DNA of 64,000 nt from Alopecurus myosuroides (Eukaryota > Streptophyta > Magnoliopsida > Poales > Poaceae), in NCBI GenBank assembly GCA_028641055.1, contig CM054063.1, positions 43,381,136 to 43,445,135 on the forward strand. Reading direction: 5' to 3'. Positions within the stretch are counted from its first letter, which is position 1, and every line of letters begins with the position of its first letter. The position numbers and the translations under genes are program-made. The notes beneath the pieces are model-generated. The model saw only the letters and a list, made by a program, of their open reading frames with translations. It searched no databases and was not told where the DNA came from. Positions 34,658 to 44,377 of this stretch are shown piece after piece.

Positions 34658-37600
34658 GTGACCGCCAACGTCGACCTAGTGCCCATGATTAGTGTCTGTA
34701 TCCTAGTTTGGAACGTCAAAGGTCTCAACAGTCTCATCCGTCGTGATGTGGTTAGGGGGGTTATCCGGCTACATCGCTCAGCTGTTATCTGTCTTCAGGA
34801 GTCTAAATTATCAGTCGTTGATGCTTCAACTATCTCTGAATGTTGCGGCAGCAGGTACACCCAGTTTGTTTTTGCCCCTGCAACCGGTACCAGAGGTGGT
34901 ATCATTGTGGCTTGGGACCCAGATGTGGCCACGATCACCTCTACGCACATCTGCTCTTCGTTCATCGCGGCGACCTGTTCGTGGAGGGTTTCCAATTTCA
35001 GTTTCAACTTGGTTACAGTGTACGGGCCGCAAACCGTGCCAGACAAGCTACAGTTCCTAGATGAGCTCAAGAACCATTGTGACCCAGCCGTTCCAGCGAT
35101 CATTGCCGGAGACTTCAACTTAATCCTGCAGGCTTCAGATAAGAGCACCAACAACTTCAATCGTCGAACAATGGCTGCTTTCCGCAGATTTCTCACGGAG
35201 CAAAACCTGAGCGACATCCACCTGCATGGTCGCCACTATACTTGGTCCAACGAACAAGCAGACGCCATCAAGGTAAAGCTGGATCGTGTGCTGATGAATG
35301 ACGGCTGGGAAGAGGAGCATCCTGGTTGCTTGTTGCAAGCGTTGTCTTCTGATCTGTCAGACCATTGTCCTCTTCTCCTAAACACGGATGCGGCTTTCAA
35401 CCCGCCTAGACACTTTCGGTTTCAGAACTTCTGGACAAAGTTAGATGGGTTTCATGATGTGGTTCGTTCGTCTTGGGGAAGTCCCTCCACCTGCTCTGAT
35501 CCATTCCTCCTACTGCACTGCAAGCTAACAAGATTGGCAAAGGCACTGCGGCAATGGAACAGCAACAACGTCGGCGACCTTAAGATCCGGGCGGCGATTA
35601 CCAGTGAACTGATTGGGAGACTGGACGTAGCCATGGACTCGAGACACCTGTCTGCCGCGGAGACACAATTCCGTAATATGCTGAAGCTTAACCTTCTAGG
35701 CATTGCAGCCATTCAACGTTCTCATTGGAGGCAGCGATCAAGACTGACTTGGATAAAGGAGGGGGACACCAATACAGCGTTCTTCCATGCCGCGGCCTCC
35801 GCGCGGCGTAGGAAGAATCTGGTCCTTGCCATCACCAAGGAAGACGTCATCGTCACTGGGCAGGACGAGAAGATGGAGATTATGCTGGATTTCTTCGAGG
35901 ATCTGTTTGGTCGCAAGAAGATCAGAGAACACACTCTTAATCTGCACGCTCTGGAGATCAGACGATCGGATCTTCTCGATCTTGACGACGACTTCACGGA
36001 GGAGGAGGTCAAGGCAGCGATTTTTCAGATGGGCAGTGACAAGGCTCCGGGACCTGACGGATACTCGGGCCTGTTCTATCAGTCCTGCTGGCCCGTCATT
36101 AAGTCTGACATTATGGCCGCGCTCCGCGCGTTCGCTTGCCTTAACTGTTCCAGGTTTCATACCCTTAACACCGCCACGATGATCTTATTGCCAAAGAAAC
36201 CAGATGCTTCCGCTGCTAAGGACTACAGGCCGATTAGCCTCATATGCTTTTTCAGTAAATTGGTGATGAAGATCCTGGCCACGCGCCTGCAGCCCAAGAT
36301 GGACGCTCTAGTTCTGGCTTCACAATCAGCTTTTATCAAGAAACGTGTGATCCATGACAATTTCAGTTACGTCAAGGGGCTTGCAAGGTCCTACTTCCTG
36401 AAAAAGGCCCCTGCTCTGCTTGTTAAACTTGATATCGAGAAGGCGTTCGATAGCCTCTCGTGGGAATTCCTGATTGAGGTTTTAAAAGCGAAGGGCTTTG
36501 GTCAGAGATGGCGCGATTGGATGTCATTGATCCTGGCTTCGTCTTCTTCCAGGATTCTGGTTAATGGAGAGCTGTCCGAGAGCATCCAACATCGTCGTGG
36601 CCTCCGTCAGGGAGACCCCTTGTCACCGCTGCTATTCATTATCACAATGGATGTGCTTGCTGCTTTGCTCGCGAAGGCGGACCAAGAAGGAGTGCTCACC
36701 CCCATCGGTGGGAAGATTCCGCGTTTCAGAGCGTCGCTGTATGCTGATGACGCGGTGCTTTTCATCAGCCCGACGAGCCAAGATGTCAACGCGGTGCACT
36801 CGATCATGGAAGCATTCGGGCAGGCATCGGGTCTTCGCACTAACTTCTCCAAAAGCACAGTGTCTCCGATCCGCTGCGATGGGATTGACGTGCCGAGCAT
36901 TGTCCAATCTTTGCACTGCCCGGTTGCCAATTTCCCCATCAGCTACCTTGGCGTGCCGCTCTCTATCACTCGGCTCACCCGTGCACACTTACAGCCGATC
37001 CTCGACAGGATTCAGATCGCGATGCTTAGATGGAAAAGGATCAACTCTGCAGCAGGTAGACTAACGCTGCTAACCTCGGTGATTTTTGCCATGCCGGTGT
37101 TCCAGATAATTTCGGTGCACCCTCCCTGCTGGTTGATCAAGAAAATCAACAAGGCTGCTCGCGGATTCCTTTGGGAAAACAAAGAGATTGCTACAGGAGG
37201 TAAATGCCTAGTGAACTGGAAGAAGGTGTGCTCGCCCAAGTCGTTCGGAGGCCTTGGAATTCCAAACCTGGCTGCGCGCAGCGTGGCGCTGAGGTGCCGC
37301 TGGCTGTGGTACTCGTGGATGTCACCGGAGAAGCCCTGGGCGGACCTACCACTCACAATTGATGGCCGGGTTCGTGCTCTTTTCGAGGCTTCTGTCAGGT
37401 TCAAGATCGGGGATGGGAAGAACACGCAGTTCTGGACGGATCCGTGGCATGAGATCGGGAGTTTCAGATCGGCGTTCCCTGAAATTTTCAGTCAGTGCAC
37501 CCTGAGGAAGATTTCCATCCACGACGCTCTGAACAACGGAAAGTGGTTGCGGCATCTCAAACAGGACTTGCACGGGCAGGCCATGCTGCAGTTCACGAAG

Positions 37601-38239
37601 CTCTGGAACTTGGTTCGGCATACACATCTCACGGCGGAGCAGGACACGATTTCATGGAGGTGGACTGCAAACGGGATTTACTCCGCCAGTTCGGCATACG
37701 AGGCGCAGTTCATTGGAATGATCAAGCCTGACTACCCTTCGCTCGTTTGGCATTCAGATGCCCCGCCGAAGTTCAAGTTCTACGCCTGGCTTGCGACTCA
37801 AGGCAGATGCCTGACTGCTGATGTGCTGGCAAAACGGGGATGGCCCCATAACGTTGTCTGCTCGCTCTGCAATGCTGCTCCTGAGACGGCACTTCATCTG
37901 TTGGCCTCGTGTCCTTTCGCGCGCAACGTCTGGATCAAGGTATTGCAACGTGCCCGCCTGCCTGTTTCCATGGCGCCAACGGCAGATTCTCTGTCACTCA
38001 CGGACTGGGCCTTAAGCTCGACGTCAAGACTGGACAAGAAGACGGCCAAGTCCTGGAGGTCCATCATCCCGCTTGTTTGGTGGAGCATTTGGTTAGAGCG
38101 GAACGAGCGCACGTTCAACAACAGATGCACCACGGTGACGGATGTGTTCTGCTCGATCTGCAACGAGGCGACGTCTTGGGTGGCCGCTGGAAGGAGCTCG
38201 GTGATCATGCTGGCTAACAGACCTCGTGAGCCCGATTGA
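34658..38239 (+). CDS. LINE ORF2: endonuclease-reverse transcriptase
   Basis: An open frame of 1193 codons. The N-terminal 230 residues form an APE-type endonuclease that nicks the target: LVWNVKGLNS, CLQESKL, AGDFNLI, LDRVLMND and SDHCPLLL carry the expected Asn, Glu, Asp-Asn and Asp-His residues. Reverse transcriptase follows: DKAPGPDGYSGLFYQ near residue 461, KDYRPISLI, LLVKLDIEKAFDSLSWEF, RGLRQGDPLSPLLF and the catalytic YADD at residues 695-698. The C-terminal region (WHSDAPPKFKFYAWLA, then CSLCNAAPETALHLLASCPF) is the zf-RVT domain with its Cys/His cluster. Length is normal for plant L1 ORF2 and no catalytic residue is missing. It could in principle act on other RNAs if transcribed, but the copy lacks its own 5' promoter region. 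Confidence 0.95.
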   Translation: MTANVDLVPMISVCILVWNVKGLNSLIRRDVVRGVIRLHRSAVICLQESKLSVVDASTISECCGSRYTQFVFAPATGTRGGIIVAWDPDVATITSTHICSSFIAATCSWRVSNFSFNLVTVYGPQTVPDKLQFLDELKNHCDPAVPAIIAGDFNLILQASDKSTNNFNRRTMAAFRRFLTEQNLSDIHLHGRHYTWSNEQADAIKVKLDRVLMNDGWEEEHPGCLLQALSSDLSDHCPLLLNTDAAFNPPRHFRFQNFWTKLDGFHDVVRSSWGSPSTCSDPFLLLHCKLTRLAKALRQWNSNNVGDLKIRAAITSELIGRLDVAMDSRHLSAAETQFRNMLKLNLLGIAAIQRSHWRQRSRLTWIKEGDTNTAFFHAAASARRRKNLVLAITKEDVIVTGQDEKMEIMLDFFEDLFGRKKIREHTLNLHALEIRRSDLLDLDDDFTEEEVKAAIFQMGSDKAPGPDGYSGLFYQSCWPVIKSDIMAALRAFACLNCSRFHTLNTATMILLPKKPDASAAKDYRPISLICFFSKLVMKILATRLQPKMDALVLASQSAFIKKRVIHDNFSYVKGLARSYFLKKAPALLVKLDIEKAFDSLSWEFLIEVLKAKGFGQRWRDWMSLILASSSSRILVNGELSESIQHRRGLRQGDPLSPLLFIITMDVLAALLAKADQEGVLTPIGGKIPRFRASLYADDAVLFISPTSQDVNAVHSIMEAFGQASGLRTNFSKSTVSPIRCDGIDVPSIVQSLHCPVANFPISYLGVPLSITRLTRAHLQPILDRIQIAMLRWKRINSAAGRLTLLTSVIFAMPVFQIISVHPPCWLIKKINKAARGFLWENKEIATGGKCLVNWKKVCSPKSFGGLGIPNLAARSVALRCRWLWYSWMSPEKPWADLPLTIDGRVRALFEASVRFKIGDGKNTQFWTDPWHEIGSFRSAFPEIFSQCTLRKISIHDALNNGKWLRHLKQDLHGQAMLQFTKLWNLVRHTHLTAEQDTISWRWTANGIYSASSAYEAQFIGMIKPDYPSLVWHSDAPPKFKFYAWLATQGRCLTADVLAKRGWPHNVVCSLCNAAPETALHLLASCPFARNVWIKVLQRARLPVSMAPTADSLSLTDWALSSTSRLDKKTAKSWRSIIPLVWWSIWLERNERTFNNRCTTVTDVFCSICNEATSWVAAGRSSVIMLANRPREPD

Positions 38240-38462
38240 GGGACTAGGACTTGAAGATGTTGCGGCAGTGGCAAAGCGACTGCGAAGGGATTTCCTTACC
38301 CCAGTTACCTTACTACAACTACTAGCTGCCTCTGTTACGGTGCTGTATTATTTGCTGCTTACGTCCTAACCCTAAGGGTTGCCAATTGTAACCTTTGGAT
38401 TCTCTCCCCTATTCGCAATGAAAGGCAGTAAACTGCATTTTCGTTAATTTATATGGGTGACC

Positions 38463-38937
38463 CATGGCCGCATGTTCCGTGTTGGTATCAGTATCCCTTC
38501 TACTCGGCTGCATAGTCCAAATCGGGTCCGCACTCCTATTTGAGCAGGATTAGCATAGACTATTCGGTTGCCAAATCTGATTCGAACTCCTATTTGAGCA
38601 ATCTCTTCAAAGATCTAAACGTAGGGCTATTGAAGCCCCCTGGTTGCTCCTGGCCTCTGGTGCTTTGGGTCCCCACTTGGCAGAAAGAGAATGTATGGTC
38701 TGTCGGTGATGCTGTTGTGGTGGCGATGTAGTTGGATTCGTTCGTGCTTTGGCCTTTTGCATGCGTGCTACGTGCCCAGTTTGGTCAAAGTCGGAACGTT
38801 TCCCCCCTTTTAATTCTTTTCCCTTCAACGCGTGTGGTCTTTTCCTCCGGAACCTCGATTGGTCAGCCTCGCTTCGTGTGCACGCACCACGCCATCCGGT
38901 TTGGTTTGTCTCCATTGCTTCGCCGCCTCCTCTATGT
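38463..38937. other. No gene recognised
   Basis: Flank of the LINE insertion. A phrase similar to CGAACTCCTATTTGAGCA occurs twice (about 38529 and 38581), a small local duplication. Confidence 0.4.
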
Positions 38938-38945
38938 GCTCTAGG

Positions 38946-39074
38946 TAGGGATGCAAAGTGGGATCCTACTTATCCCACTTATAGCCCACTTATAGTTTAT
39001 TTGTGCAAGAAATGCACAAATAAACTATAAGTGGGCTATAAGTGGGATAAGTGGGATCCCACATTGCATCCCTA
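38946..39074. mobile_element. hAT-type MITE, near-perfect hairpin
   Basis: 129 bp with ends TAGGGATGCAA...TTGCATCCCTA and almost complete self-complementarity. The arms include GATCC...ACTTATCCCACTTATAG and its reverse complement, with a small loop around CAAGAAATG. It is flanked by an 8-bp target duplication GCTCTAGG (38938-38945 and 39075-39082), which assigns it to the hAT superfamily. Confidence 0.92.
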
Positions 39075-39082
39075 GCTCTAGG

Positions 39083-41128
39083 AGTGTATATTCTTTTCCT
39101 AGATGCATTTATTTGTTCTGTTGCTATGGGTTGCAGAGGATTGGTGCCAGTTGGTTAGTAAATCGGGGCGAATGTGGGATGGTTGTGAGTACATGCTGTC
39201 CTGCTGCACGGATTCAGTGGTTAACTCTCTGCTGGATTGGGGCTAGATTTGGGTTGATGTTTCTTTTCGTCTCCAGGGGTTATGGGCGCCGCGGTGCCAG
39301 CTTCTTTTGGGGGTGCTGTGGAGGCGGCTTGGTCGCCATTCAGATTCGTTCGTTTTCTTCTTTGTGCTTGTCCTCTGCGATTAGAGGATTTGACCAAGCC
39401 GCTTGATTGTTTGACTGGATTGGGGTCAGAATTGCTGGTTTGTTTTGCGAGCCTCCCTACTTTTTATCAGATTGTTATTTGTGTTAGATTGGGTCATGCT
39501 TGACCATGTCTGGGATTGGGGCTGGATTTTTGCGGACGAATTCAGGGCTGATTTGGTTAGTTCCTTTGGTTTCTTTGGTTCGGCACTTTTCTTTTCGATT
39601 TATGGAGTGTTGTGGGCTTCCTTTGCTTTTCGGTGGTGGAGGAGCGTGGCCGGGCTGTGCTTTTTCGATGGGCATATCCATAGGTCTCCAACTGAGAATG
39701 AAAACAACGAACTCTAGGACGTATTTGCTGCTCCACGCACTATTGTTTACTCCTTAATCTATGCAAGTGTGATGCCATTTCATACTTTGATATGTGATGC
39801 GATATAATATTGACTTTGATATGAGATGCGATATAATCTTTCAATACTCAATGGCCAGGGAGTCCAACAAAGATATGGTGGAGTCTGGAGGCTTCTAGGG
39901 CTGGTGTTTTGAGTCGGCCGGGTTGCACATCCTTAGATAGAAGTGTGCAGGTGCGGATCTCATATAAAGTGATATCAATTTATGGGAAACTATTGTAGTT
40001 CTGTTCATATAGAAATTTGAATTATATGTAATGAGTATAATAGACCTGAACTATGTGTCATTTTTGGCCAAATCAACACCACACATTAGTCCTAGAGCCA
40101 AAATCTTATAAGCCACTATATTCTTTCTTGTTCTGTAGCCGTTATCAAATATCATCAAAATATGCTCGCTCTCGTGATGTCGGCTACTAGGAACAAATGG
40201 TTTCGAATAGCACACAGTGGTTTGGGCCATTTCCTTACAGATAACTGTGCTTGGTCTGTCATTAACCACTCAATGTGATGTTCATTTAGAAAATGTCACT
40301 CTCTACTTGAACGATTGGACCTTGTGGTACCCTTGTTGGAGTCATTCGATGAATTTTATTTTTAGTTTTTCAGTTTAATGAATTACCATGCTCCTTCTAA
40401 GCATAGTGGAAAAGAATTAAACTATTTATCCTAATTGAAGCATTAGTTAGTTTCATGGTCTATTGTTTACATGCCTCTAAAATTCAGTTATATCATGCTG
40501 ACGTGTTGGAAATAAGCTACTAAGATATTGGCTAAGTGTAAACCATGACCTTGACACAAAATATTTAGTTAGTTTCAAGGTTAGTGAATGAACTGTAGCC
40601 ATACTATTGCTATATTACAGGAATTGTCAAGGCTAAGAGCAAGGACTGTCTCACCCTTCACTGGGATTAAAATTATTAATGATCGGTGCCTCTTCAAGTG
40701 CCAAGACTGCAAGTTGTTGTTCAATGGATGACAATCTATGGTCACTTAATGTCTGGGCATTTGACTTTCCACCACCAAAACTTGCTAACAACAGCCTGAA
40801 AGTCAGGTAACAGAAACATGTCAGCATCTTTCTCCAAACGGCCAATGCTCCTCACAGGAACTTCAAATCGACATGTGGGGGAGGCCGGCACCATCCCTGG
40901 CGCTGCTGGCAGCGGCCCATGTCCCTTACGCGCGACAGAGGAACCATCAAGGAAGCCATGACATTCCAAGGATAGGGGGAGGCTGTGACAACCAACAATT
41001 AGCATTCCGGCCTTGGGCGACCTCGCTCTTCTCGACTATGTCCAATTGGCGGAATCAGAGTAACCAAGAGGTGGAACCAATAGCGGCGGTGCTCATTAGC
41101 TTTATATTCTACAATATAAATGGCATAC
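39083..41128. other. No gene recognised
   Basis: T-rich upstream half, then mixed composition. Minus ORFs around 40651-41005 (FEVPVRSIGRLEKDADMFLLP) look partly protein-like but no family is recognised. Confidence 0.4.
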
Positions 41129-41302
41129 CCTTTTTTTCGCGAAAACGCAAAAGCTTTGCGTTTTATTGCATTGATAGATAAGAAGAAATTTACATGCTCA
41201 AGAGAGCAACATCACCCTACAACAGAACACAACGGAGCAAAACGACTACAACTCGCAGACACGAGTAGCACTACTAGGAAAATGGCTATAGATGGACTAG
41301 CA

Positions 41303-41822
41303 TCAGTGGCGCACCATGTAGCCGTGCGCCACTGATACTGTTGGGAGAAAACAGGTCCAGGCATCAGTGGCGCACCATGTATTCATGCGCCACTGATGCT
41401 ATGAGCATCAGTGGCGCACCGTGCACTGGTGCGCCACTGATACCTGGCACCCATGTATGTCCATTAGTATCAGTGGCGCACAAGTGCACGGTGCGCCACT
41501 GATTCTCCATAGCATCAGTGGCGCACCGTGCACGGTGCGCCACTGATACCTGACACCCATGTATGTCCATTAGTATCAGTGGCGCATGGTGTATGGTGCG
41601 CCACTGATGCTATGAAGAATCAGTGGCGCACCGTGCATGATGCGCCACTGATACTAATGGATATACATGAGTGCCTAGTATCAGTGGCGCACCGTGCATG
41701 GTGCGCCACTGATGCTATGATGAATCAGTGGCGCACCGTGCATGATGCGCCACTGATGCTATGGACATACATGGGTGCCAGGTATCAGTGGCGCACCAGT
41801 GAGCGGTGCGCCACTGATGCTC
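41303..41822. repeat. CACTA-3 left palindrome array
   Basis: About ten units of ATCAGTGGCGCACC paired with GTGCGCCACTGAT at short spacing. They form hairpins and serve as presumed transposase-binding subterminal repeats. Confidence 0.92.
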
Positions 41823-42125
41823 TGGTCAAACTATGGTCAAACTAGTCAAATGGTGGTCAATGTATGGTCAAACTATTGAAATTTCGGTCAAACTAAGGTC
41901 AACGGGTGGTCAAACTAGTCAAGCTATGGTCAACGTGTGGTCAAACTCTGGTCAAAATTTGGTCAGAATATTCAAATGATGGTCAAACTATTCAAACTAT
42001 GGTCAAACGTTGGTAATGTATATTCAAACTATGGTCAAATGTTGGTCAACGTGTGGTCAAACTAGTCAAACTCTAGTCAATGTGTGGTCAAACTATTCAA
42101 ACTTGGGTCAAACTTTTCAAATTAT
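41822..42125. repeat. GGTCAAACT-rich array
   Basis: I count 17 copies of GGTCAA (TTGACC on the minus strand) in 304 bp, spaced irregularly and joined by CTAGTCAAACTATG-type linkers. TTGACC is the W-box core bound by WRKY factors. Confidence 0.85.
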
Positions 42126-42176
42126 TATTATCAAACTTAAACGTAAATGTGTGACATCATGCTCAGGGGCTTAATA

Positions 42177-42305
42177 GGATTGATATGATACATATACCAA
42201 TAAGTTATAACTTCTTTCCCGGGACTGCAGTCGAATGGAACTAAGATGTTAAGCGTGCTAGGGCTGGAGTAGTTTGAGGATGGGTGACCTAGTGGGAAGT
42301 TAACC
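42177..42305 (+). ncRNA. 5S rRNA-derived segment inside CACTA-3
   Basis: Begins AGGATTGATATGATAC, shared with 3550 and resembling the 5S start. It continues to TGTTAAGCGTGCTAGGGCT, GGAGTAGT, GAGGATGGGTGACC and GTGGGAAGT. As in CACTA-1, the internal control region is well kept while the middle of the 5' half is diverged. It lies about 300 bp from the right end, in the same orientation relative to the plus strand as the CACTA-1 copy, and is followed by A-rich sequence. Confidence 0.78.
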
Positions 42306-42354
42306 AAAATTGGTGAGTGAATAAAAAAACATTTTAAAAAATAAAAATTGGGGG

Positions 42355-42604
42355 AATCAGTGGCGCACCACACTGGTGCGCCACTGATGAGGAATCAGTG
42401 GCGCATCGGACTGGTGCGCCACTGATACTGTGGGGAATCAGTGGCGCACCACACTTGTGCGCCACTGATGAGGAATCAGTGGCGCACCACACTGGTGCGC
42501 CACTGATGCTTTGGAGTATCAGTGGCGCAATAGTAGTGGCGCACCATGGTGCGCCACTGATTGTCCAAAGTGGTGCGCCACTGATGCCCTTTTTCCTAGT
42601 AGTG
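42355..42604. repeat. CACTA-3 right palindrome array and terminal repeat
   Basis: Five ATCAGTGGCGCACC / GGTGCGCCACTGAT units lead to the right terminus. Confidence 0.9.
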
Positions 42605-44002
42605 TAGAGAACGCACTCCACACCCGGCTAATCCGAAGACAGCCACCACCGACATCTAAACTACAAAGCCAAAAGGCTTGCCCAAAGCTACGCAACATCA
42701 CCGCGTCTCGACTGACGCCCGATCACCTCTGAAGACCGACACTCCAACTGAACTTCCTTGTCGACGCACCATCTACTCTTGATGCCTAAGGATGGAAAGT
42801 AGATGGCAGGACTTGGTAGATCCCGAGGGAGGCACCTGCTCAGACTCACCGGGAATCAGTGTGCATAGCGCCTCTGAAAGCATCAACCTTGGACAGCGGC
42901 GAGCACCGGAAAAAAGCAACAAGGAACCAAGTCGTGTCTGCAAACGCGATGCTCCCAACAGAGGGGCGACGTCAAGAACGCCGCCAACACGCCGATCCAA
43001 TTGAATCTAGGCCTTCACCCGGAGATATCAACCAAACCGAGAGAGGGGGGAGGAGACAACACACCTCGGCGCCTCCAAGGAGGGGAATGACGCCCGCAGG
43101 CGGCACCGCCGCGGCACCGACCGAAGCCGGGCAAGACTTTCGTCTGTATTGCCACCCCTAACCCTCCCGCCGGGTTGAAACAACTGTCCTTGGCTTTTAC
43201 ACCGCCGCCGTCGCAGCCCCTCACCTTTGTAGCCAGACCTCGTGGTCAAGACCCAAGGCGCAGCCCGAGGAGGCGCAACCCATCTTCCAACACCCCGGAC
43301 GGGGATGCAGCCTCAGACCCTCCGGCGCGTACCAAGCCGCTCCGGGCGTTGCGAGGGGGGCAGCACAGAGGTAGCCGGCACGACGCCACCCACCTACAGT
43401 CGCGGCAAATTCTGCAGCCATCTAGGCGCTGAAATCCCAGCGAACGCGGGCTCCAGGTGAGTCCCATTCGATCAAGATCGGGCCCGGATAGGCCCATCTG
43501 GTCGTGTGGGTCCCAGCCGCCGGAGCACCAGCTACTGCAGTACCGTACGCACCGCCGCCAGCAGCCACCGTGCACCCCAACCCCGCCCACCCTTCATGGT
43601 TGGCCCTTGCCGGCCGCCGAGGCCCGCCACGTCGCCCCACGGGAGCCGTCGTCTCGGCGCGACCACGCCAGGCTCGCCCCACAGGAGCCGTCGCCACGGC
43701 GCGACCTCACCAGGCTCGTCCCCAAACCACCGCCGCCCAGCCGCCGATCCCGCGCGTCTCTGCCGCCGGAAACCCCGCCAGACCCCACGCTCCCTCAAGG
43801 AGGGGCTGCCCCCGCGCCGCCCCGGAGACCCTGCGGAAGTGGGCTTGAAGCCTCGCCGCCGCCAGCGCTGCACAGGATTTTCCCGGCTGCGCCCTCCGGC
43901 GGCGGCGAGGGAAGGGAGGACGACGGGAGGGGGGCTCAGCCGGCGGCGCTAAGGTTTCTCCCGAGACGCTCGGGGGGAGCGTCGCGGGAGCGGTGGCTTG
44001 AA

Positions 44003-44377
44003 CATAATGAAATTATAACATGGTTTTCAAATGACATAGCATTAATTTCTCTGTAAAGTTATTAGGCTTGATTCAGTTTGGAAGCATGCAAGAAATTCAT
44101 CGGTTTTACACTAATATAATTTGAGATTTTGTGTCAAGAAACTCAAAATGCACCTCAATCTTATTATATCGATAAATCTAACTTTTCTTGATATTTTCTG
44201 TGTTAACTTATAATATCCCAGTATCTATATATTCAGTTTGTATGACGGAGTTAGACCAATTGATTCATGAGAACAATAAACGACTAAATTACATTTTTTT
44301 TCTACACATATATGAGATTCTAATTTTTTTTGTTCGCTTATTAATAGACAATAAACATACATACGATCTTTGAATAT
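44003..44377. other. No gene recognised
   Basis: AT-rich spacer; its last 5 bp (AATAT) are the target copy of the next element. Confidence 0.5.

Larger units (their letters stand above)
34143..38447 (+). mobile_element. L1-type LINE, 5'-truncated, with intact ORF2
   Basis: A perfect 15-bp target-site duplication, TTTATATGGGTGACC, lies at 34128-34142 and 38448-38462, giving exact ends. The copy starts inside ORF1, as expected for 5' truncation during target-primed reverse transcription, and holds an uninterrupted ORF2. The 3' end is AAAGGCAGTAAACTGCATTT followed by TCGTTAA rather than a long poly(A). The unmutated TSD and open ORF2 suggest a young insertion. Confidence 0.93.
41269..42604. mobile_element. 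CACTA-3: complete non-coding CACTA element
   Basis: Left end CACTACTAGGAAAA; right end is the reverse complement of CACTACTAGGAAAAAGGGC. A 3-bp target duplication TAG is present at 41266-41268 and 42605-42607. The body has a left array of about ten palindromes (ATCAGTGGCGCACC...GTGCGCCACTGAT), an array of GGTCAA repeats, a 5S-rRNA-like block and a right array of about five palindromes. No protein is encoded. Confidence 0.92.
41129..44002 (-). mobile_element. LINE-like non-coding remnant, split by CACTA-3
   Basis: The plus-strand left edge is a T run followed by CGCGAAAACGCAAAAGC; on the minus strand this is a 3' tail of the kind ending many grass LINEs (AATAAAACGCAAAGC...GCGAAAAAAA). The same repeat appears to resume after CACTA-3 at 42608 and ends in a GC-rich block (43000-44002) holding tandem GCGACGGCTCC(C/T)GTGGGGCG units on the minus strand, like a LINE leader. 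No RT or endonuclease is encoded. Target duplications were not resolved. Confidence 0.4.

Noticed and set aside
41303..42604. CRISPR-like array
   Set aside because: Units are palindromic transposon subterminal repeats in a plant CACTA element with TIRs and TSD, not spacer-separated direct repeats.
43175..44056. Long Pro/Arg/Ala-rich ORFs as genes
   Set aside because: Overlapping ORFs in several frames of GC-rich repeat DNA with no domain text; these are composition artefacts.
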